Shown here one piece after another: positions 43,005 to 46,607 of a DNA stretch of 46,607 nt. Position numbers and translations under genes: made by a program. The notes under the pieces are model-generated. The model was not told the DNA's origin. It ran no database searches and saw only the letters and a program-made list of their open reading frames with translations. The number at the start of each line of letters is the position of its first letter. Within the stretch, counting starts at the first letter, position 1. The DNA is from Treponema sp. UBA937 (GTDB lineage: Bacteria > Spirochaetota > Spirochaetia > Treponematales > Breznakiellaceae). The stretch is taken from assembly GCA_002293455.1 (NCBI GenBank), contig DBDH01000019.1, positions 53,059-99,665 on the forward strand, written 5' to 3'.

Positions 43005-43033
43005 TTGTCATTATTTTTTCATTGCGGTACTAT
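43005..43033 (+). promoter_or_regulatory. sigma70-like promoter of ilvE
   Basis: TTGTCA (43005-43010) and TACTAT (43028-43033) are 17 bases apart. The leader of about 25 bases carries AAGGAG at 43051-43056. Confidence 0.5.
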
Positions 43034-43063
43034 TTTTATTGTTAATGAAAAAGGAGTTTGTGT

Positions 43064-44146
43064 ATGGCTTTTACTTTGAATAGTTATCCCGTAGTGTATC
43101 GGGCAAAATATAACGCGGGCGCTTGGGCAGAGGAATATATTGAAAAGATACATAAAACGCCCTCGGAAGAAGCCGCGCTCAGTGACGCGGAACGGGAAAT
43201 TCTGGAAACCTCCCGCAATTATTATGAGGATATGCCGCTTGTCAATTTTACTTCTCAGTACGGTTTAGGCTGCTTTGAAGGCATGAAAGCCCTTCCTCAG
43301 AAAAACGGCAATTTGGCAATCTTCCGGCCCGATCAAAACGCGAAACGTTTTAAGGATTCAATGATAGGATTAAAAATGCCCGGCTTCCCGGAAGATTTTT
43401 ATCTTAAAGCGTGTGCCGAAGTGGTAAAACGGAACGCGGCGCTTGGCTTCCGTCCTGTTTATAAATCCGAATGGGAAAAAGACGCTTTCATGACCGCGGA
43501 TTCAGTGTATATACGTCCCTTCACCCTGAGCGAAAGCGGCATTGGCGTTTCGCTTTCAAAAGAACCTTATGTGATGGTTATTACGACCCCGGTAAGCGCG
43601 TATTTTTCCGAGGGCTCTACCGAAGCGGTAATCACCGAGCGGGTCCGGGCTACTCCGAAAGGAACAGGCTGGATTAAGGCCGCGTCAAACTATGTCATTT
43701 CCGCTCTGGCAAAAGCCGAAGCCGCCGAAGCCGGGTTCATGGAATGTATCTTCCTGGATGCCGTTCATCGTACCTATATTGAAGAAGGTTCGTCCTGTAA
43801 TATTTTCTTTTATCTGAAATCCGGCGAACTTGTTACGCCAGAATTAGGCGACACAATTCTTCCCGGCATTACCCGCGCCAGTGTGATTGAACTTGCCAAA
43901 GACCAGAAGGTGAACGTCAGCGAGCGCAAAGTTTCCATTGATGAAGTATTTGCCGACGCGGCCGAATGTTTCGTGACCGGAACCGCCGCGGGAGTAACGC
44001 CTATTACCGGCCTTGCTTATAACGGGAAAAAAGTGATTTTCGGCAAAGGTGAAACCGGACCGCTTTCCGCTGTTCTTAGGGACACTCTGAAGGGAATCCA
44101 GTACGGCACTTTGGAAGATACCAAAGGCTGGATGGTTACCATTTAG
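43064..44146 (+). CDS. ilvE: branched-chain amino-acid aminotransferase
   Basis: A class IV (fold-type IV) PLP aminotransferase of 360 residues that performs the last step of leucine, isoleucine and valine synthesis and the first step of their breakdown. The PLP lysine is Lys205 in GWIKAASNYV. QYGLGCFEGMKA (65-76), VYIRPF (148-153), EGSSCNIFF and the C-terminal ECFVTGTAAGVTPI block are family signatures, and the length fits the larger eukaryote-like BCAT group. The start is ATG 43064, 7 bases after AAGGAG; a TTG two codons earlier is unlikely. No other ilv/leu gene lies in the window. Confidence 0.94.
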   Translation: MAFTLNSYPVVYRAKYNAGAWAEEYIEKIHKTPSEEAALSDAEREILETSRNYYEDMPLVNFTSQYGLGCFEGMKALPQKNGNLAIFRPDQNAKRFKDSMIGLKMPGFPEDFYLKACAEVVKRNAALGFRPVYKSEWEKDAFMTADSVYIRPFTLSESGIGVSLSKEPYVMVITTPVSAYFSEGSTEAVITERVRATPKGTGWIKAASNYVISALAKAEAAEAGFMECIFLDAVHRTYIEEGSSCNIFFYLKSGELVTPELGDTILPGITRASVIELAKDQKVNVSERKVSIDEVFADAAECFVTGTAAGVTPITGLAYNGKKVIFGKGETGPLSAVLRDTLKGIQYGTLEDTKGWMVTI

Positions 44147-44185
44147 TTATTTCAGGGCGCTTTTTGCAGGTTTTCGGATTGTATA

Positions 44186-45487
44186 ATGCGCATATTTCAC
44201 AATAAAGCCCCGGAACTGTTCGGCAACAAACAAGTCGATTTCCGTTTCCGGGGCATCGATGTAACTTTTACGCTTTCCCAGGGACTTTTCAGTTCCGCGG
44301 ACATTGATACGGGAACCCGTTTCTTGCTAAAAACGCTTTCTAAAAGCTGGGATGAGGATAAAGCGGAAAACCGTTCTTTGCCCGCGTCCGTTTTGGATGC
44401 GGGCAGCGGAATCGGCGTTATCAGCACTGCCCTTGCGGCGGCCCTCACGAAAGAGCAGGGAAACGTCACGGTCCGCTGCCAGGACCGTGATGAACTTGCA
44501 CGCGTCTTTACCGAAGCTAACGCCGAGTGTAACGGTATATATTCCGGCATTCTTGAAGCTCACACGGAACCCCTGCTCGATTGTCCGCCCGGAAGCGCGT
44601 ATGATCTTATCATTTCCAATATTCCGGCAAAAACCGGCAAACCTGTTCTGAAAGATTTCGTCCGCCGTTCCGCGGAACTGTTAAACGCTCAGGGAAAAGT
44701 TTTTACTGTTATTGTAAATCCCCTCGCGCAGCTTTTCCGCTCATGGATTCTGGAATCTGGTCTGCATCTTCTTCATGAGGAAACAGGAAAGGATCATACT
44801 GTGTTTGTGTACAGCCGCGGAAAAGATTTTGTATCAAAGCAAGAATTATTTGATGTAACATCACTTGATTCGCCTTATATACGGAATGAAGAACCCTGCG
44901 AGCTGGAAGGGCAGACTTTTATCATGCGGACTTTTCACGGCGCGGCGGATTTTGACAATCCCGGAATATTGATTCAGCATACGGCAAAACTTATCAACAA
45001 GATGAATTTGGCAAAAACGTTTGCATCTTCCAAACTCAACATCCTGATTCATGAACCCGGACAGGGACATCTTCCGCTTTGGCTGGAAAAATATCTTGAA
45101 AATCGTACACAGAGGACCATTATTCTTTCGGGAAGAAATATCATCTCGCTGAAAGCTTCTCAATACAATCTGGAAAAAAACGGATTTCAATCCGAAGCGC
45201 TTCCCGCTATTGATTTAGGATTTGATAAAGACCGGATTGAAAACCTTTTTGGAAAAGACGGCACTCCCCGCTTGATTATCGCGTTTCCGGAACATATTCC
45301 CAACACAGACCGCTTGGGCGCAATTTGGGAAGGACTTTACGAACTTCTCCGTCCGGGAGATATTGCCGTAACAGGTTTCAGTTCGTCGGAGGCGGACCGT
45401 TTTGACAAAATCAAACCGAAAGGTTTCAGCAGGATGAACGACCTGAAAAGGAACGGTTTTAGAGTCATGGCATACAAGCGGACTTAA
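44186..45487 (+). CDS. RsmC/RlmG-like SAM-dependent methyltransferase
   Basis: A 433-residue protein that appears to contain two methyltransferase-like halves, as in RsmC and RlmG. The N-terminal half has the FSSADIDTGTRFLL pattern of the small-MTase family and the SAM-binding VLDAGSGIGVIS (68-79). The motif that normally reads NPPF is NIPAKTGKP, so catalytic details differ. The C-terminal half (about 240-433) has a second Rossmann-like arrangement without a clear SAM motif. An rRNA guanine-N2 methyltransferase role is possible but not proven. The gene follows ilvE by 39 bases without a clear ribosome-binding site; a TATAAT string overlaps its start codon. It is convergent with cysK. Confidence 0.65.
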   Translation: MRIFHNKAPELFGNKQVDFRFRGIDVTFTLSQGLFSSADIDTGTRFLLKTLSKSWDEDKAENRSLPASVLDAGSGIGVISTALAAALTKEQGNVTVRCQDRDELARVFTEANAECNGIYSGILEAHTEPLLDCPPGSAYDLIISNIPAKTGKPVLKDFVRRSAELLNAQGKVFTVIVNPLAQLFRSWILESGLHLLHEETGKDHTVFVYSRGKDFVSKQELFDVTSLDSPYIRNEEPCELEGQTFIMRTFHGAADFDNPGILIQHTAKLINKMNLAKTFASSKLNILIHEPGQGHLPLWLEKYLENRTQRTIILSGRNIISLKASQYNLEKNGFQSEALPAIDLGFDKDRIENLFGKDGTPRLIIAFPEHIPNTDRLGAIWEGLYELLRPGDIAVTGFSSSEADRFDKIKPKGFSRMNDLKRNGFRVMAYKRT

Positions 45488-45495
45488 CCCAACAC

Positions 45496-46416
45496 TTAAT
45501 CGTTATACAGCCATGTTGATAGATAGCGCTCTCCGGTGTCGCATATTATTGTCACGATAAGTTTGTCTTTATATTCGGGACGTTTGGAAAGTTCCAAAGC
45601 GGCACAGACATTCGCACCGCTCGACATCCCCGCAAAGATGCCTTCGGTTTTTGCCAATTCTCTTGCCGTGTTTCCCGCATCGTCCGCGCTGACAGTGATG
45701 ATCTCGTCTATTACAGAACGGTCAAAATTTTCCGGAACAAAACCCGCACCGATTCCCTGAATCCGGTTCGGTCCCGCTTGCCCTCCGGAAAGGACAGGCG
45801 ATTCCACAGGTTCCACCGCAATAATTTTGATGTTCGGATTTTTTGCTTTAAGTCCCCGGCCTGTACCGCTCACGGTTCCGCCGGTTCCAACCGACGCCGC
45901 AAAGCAATCAATCTTTCCCGATGTATCGTTCCATATTTCAATAGCCGTGGTTGTTTCGTGCGCCTTTGGGTTTGCGGGATTGGAAAATTGCATGGGCATA
46001 AAACTGCCGTCATTGTCTTGACGGTATTTTTCCGCCGCATCAATAGCGCCCCGCATCCCTTTGCTTCCTTCGGTTAAAATGATTTCGGCTCCAAGGTTTT
46101 GCAGCAGCTTCCTTCGTTCCACGCTCATAGTTTCAGGCATCGTGAGAACAAGACGGTATCCGCGTATGGCCGCGACAAAGGCCAGACCAATACCCGTATT
46201 GCCGCTCGTAGGCTCGATGATGGTTCCGCCGGGTTGTAAATGTCCTTTCGCTTCCGCATCGTCTACCATTGCGAAGGCGATACGGTCTTTCACGCTCCCC
46301 ATAGGATTTTTGTTTTCCAGTTTGACCGCGACCTTTGCGTATCCCTTATTCATCTTATCGATATAAACCAAAGGCGTGTTCCCGATCAATTCAATCGAAT
46401 TTTTGTAGACACTCAT
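45496..46416 (-). CDS. cysK: cysteine synthase A
   Basis: O-acetylserine sulfhydrylase, the last step of cysteine synthesis, a fold-type II PLP enzyme in the cytoplasm. With the chosen start it has 306 residues, the usual length. The PLP lysine is Lys43 in NPMGSVKDRIA. EPTSGNTGIG (substrate loop) and GTGGTVSGTGR (phosphate binding) are intact, and the C-terminal GERYLSTWLY is typical. ATG 46416 is preferred because the family begins with VYKNSIELIGNTPLV; an upstream start at 46461 adds 15 unrelated residues. No ribosome-binding site is seen, and a TATACT element ends 7 bases before the ATG. Together with the PLP enzyme at 4029-5195 it points to sulfur amino-acid metabolism. Confidence 0.95.
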   Translation of the reverse strand: MSVYKNSIELIGNTPLVYIDKMNKGYAKVAVKLENKNPMGSVKDRIAFAMVDDAEAKGHLQPGGTIIEPTSGNTGIGLAFVAAIRGYRLVLTMPETMSVERRKLLQNLGAEIILTEGSKGMRGAIDAAEKYRQDNDGSFMPMQFSNPANPKAHETTTAIEIWNDTSGKIDCFAASVGTGGTVSGTGRGLKAKNPNIKIIAVEPVESPVLSGGQAGPNRIQGIGAGFVPENFDRSVIDEIITVSADDAGNTARELAKTEGIFAGMSSGANVCAALELSKRPEYKDKLIVTIICDTGERYLSTWLYND

Positions 46417-46423
46417 GCCGCTA

Positions 46424-46453
46424 AGTATAATCTTTTGGGATGATGATTGCCAG
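46424..46453 (-). promoter_or_regulatory. possible promoter of cysK, leaderless arrangement
   Basis: On the minus strand TATACT (46424-46429) is preceded at 18 bases by CTGGCA (46448-46453). The -10 element ends 7 bases before the ATG at 46416. The -35 match is moderate. Confidence 0.4.
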
Positions 46454-46461
46454 ATAAACAC

Positions 46462-46607
46462 ACGATTTTCTTAACAAGGAATCTTTGCAAAAAGATCAAT
46501 AATGCTATGCTAATGCTCCTCTGTGTAACGGCAATTTTTCTTCCTCTGTGCAGTAATTTCAACTTTTTTCTCTGCAAATACAATCAAAAACCCAAATCAA
46601 TGCCATA
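46462..46607. other. right edge, no gene recognised
   Basis: The last 146 bases contain a CCTCTGTG string twice (near 46517 and 46551) and an otherwise T-rich stretch. I see no coding region or clear structure. Confidence 0.3.

Noticed and set aside
44182..44187. TATAAT at the start of the RsmC-like gene as its promoter
   Set aside because: The element overlaps the start codon itself and has no -35 partner at a usable distance, so it cannot drive this frame as annotated.
1..46607. CRISPR arrays, tRNA or rRNA genes, insertion sequences, integrases
   Set aside because: No regularly spaced direct repeats, no tRNA-like cloverleaf with a conserved T-arm, and no transposase or integrase motifs were noticed by reading. 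A dedicated tRNA or repeat search was not possible.

Overview
The window looks like a chromosomal piece of a spirochaete, probably a Treponema-type organism. This is an inference from gene content. The evidence is a long-form serine hydroxymethyltransferase with the insertion known from treponemes and chlamydiae, a MurA with Asp instead of Cys at the active-site position, and a large exported metalloprotease/propeller/barrel protein. Coding density is high, many genes overlap by 4 to 8 bases, and no rRNA, tRNA, CRISPR array, insertion sequence or phage gene was recognised.

Layout, left half. 1-3940: signalling pair, a REC/HD-GYP cyclic-di-GMP phosphodiesterase and a hybrid PAS-histidine kinase-REC-Hpt protein. 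4029-6844: divergent amino-acid genes, a Cys/Met-metabolism PLP enzyme and glyA. 6960-9976: two membrane transporters (AI-2E family permease, Na/Pi cotransporter with PhoU-like tail). 10235-13870: a phosphoesterase, then a tight operon of a UbiX flavin prenyltransferase and an NMT1/SsuA-type ABC importer. 13878-15667: rRNA methyltransferase and TetR regulator. 15722-18592: the protease/propeller/barrel protein, divergent from murA (18735-20018). 20025-23830: a broken antitoxin-like remnant and an overlapping membrane cluster (two 3+3-TM proteins and a DjlA-like J-domain protein).

Layout, right half. 23831-24261 is an AT-rich gene-free block with two perfect DnaA boxes and a row of palindromes. 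24262-25746 is a ClbS/DfsB-like protein and its WYL regulator, which share a clear palindromic operator. 25800-28465 is a small PspB-like protein and a Zn/Cd/Pb efflux ATPase with its ArsR repressor, whose promoter sits between two operators. 28623-35201 is a complete four-gene Wadjet (JetABCD) plasmid-defence operon with 4-base overlaps throughout. A membrane protein with a kinase-like domain follows it (35268-36686), then a giant alpha-2-macroglobulin lipoprotein (36853-42705), ilvE, a methyltransferase and cysK.

Cross-cutting observation: several genes (AI-2E permease, murA, the 309-residue membrane protein, the WYL regulator, jetA, cysK) have no Shine-Dalgarno sequence but have a sigma70-like -10 element ending only 6-7 bases before the start codon. 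This predicts leaderless mRNAs, including for the Wadjet operon. Other genes (glyA, ilvE, arsR, the phosphoesterase, the A2M lipoprotein) have ordinary ribosome-binding sites, so two initiation modes seem to coexist.
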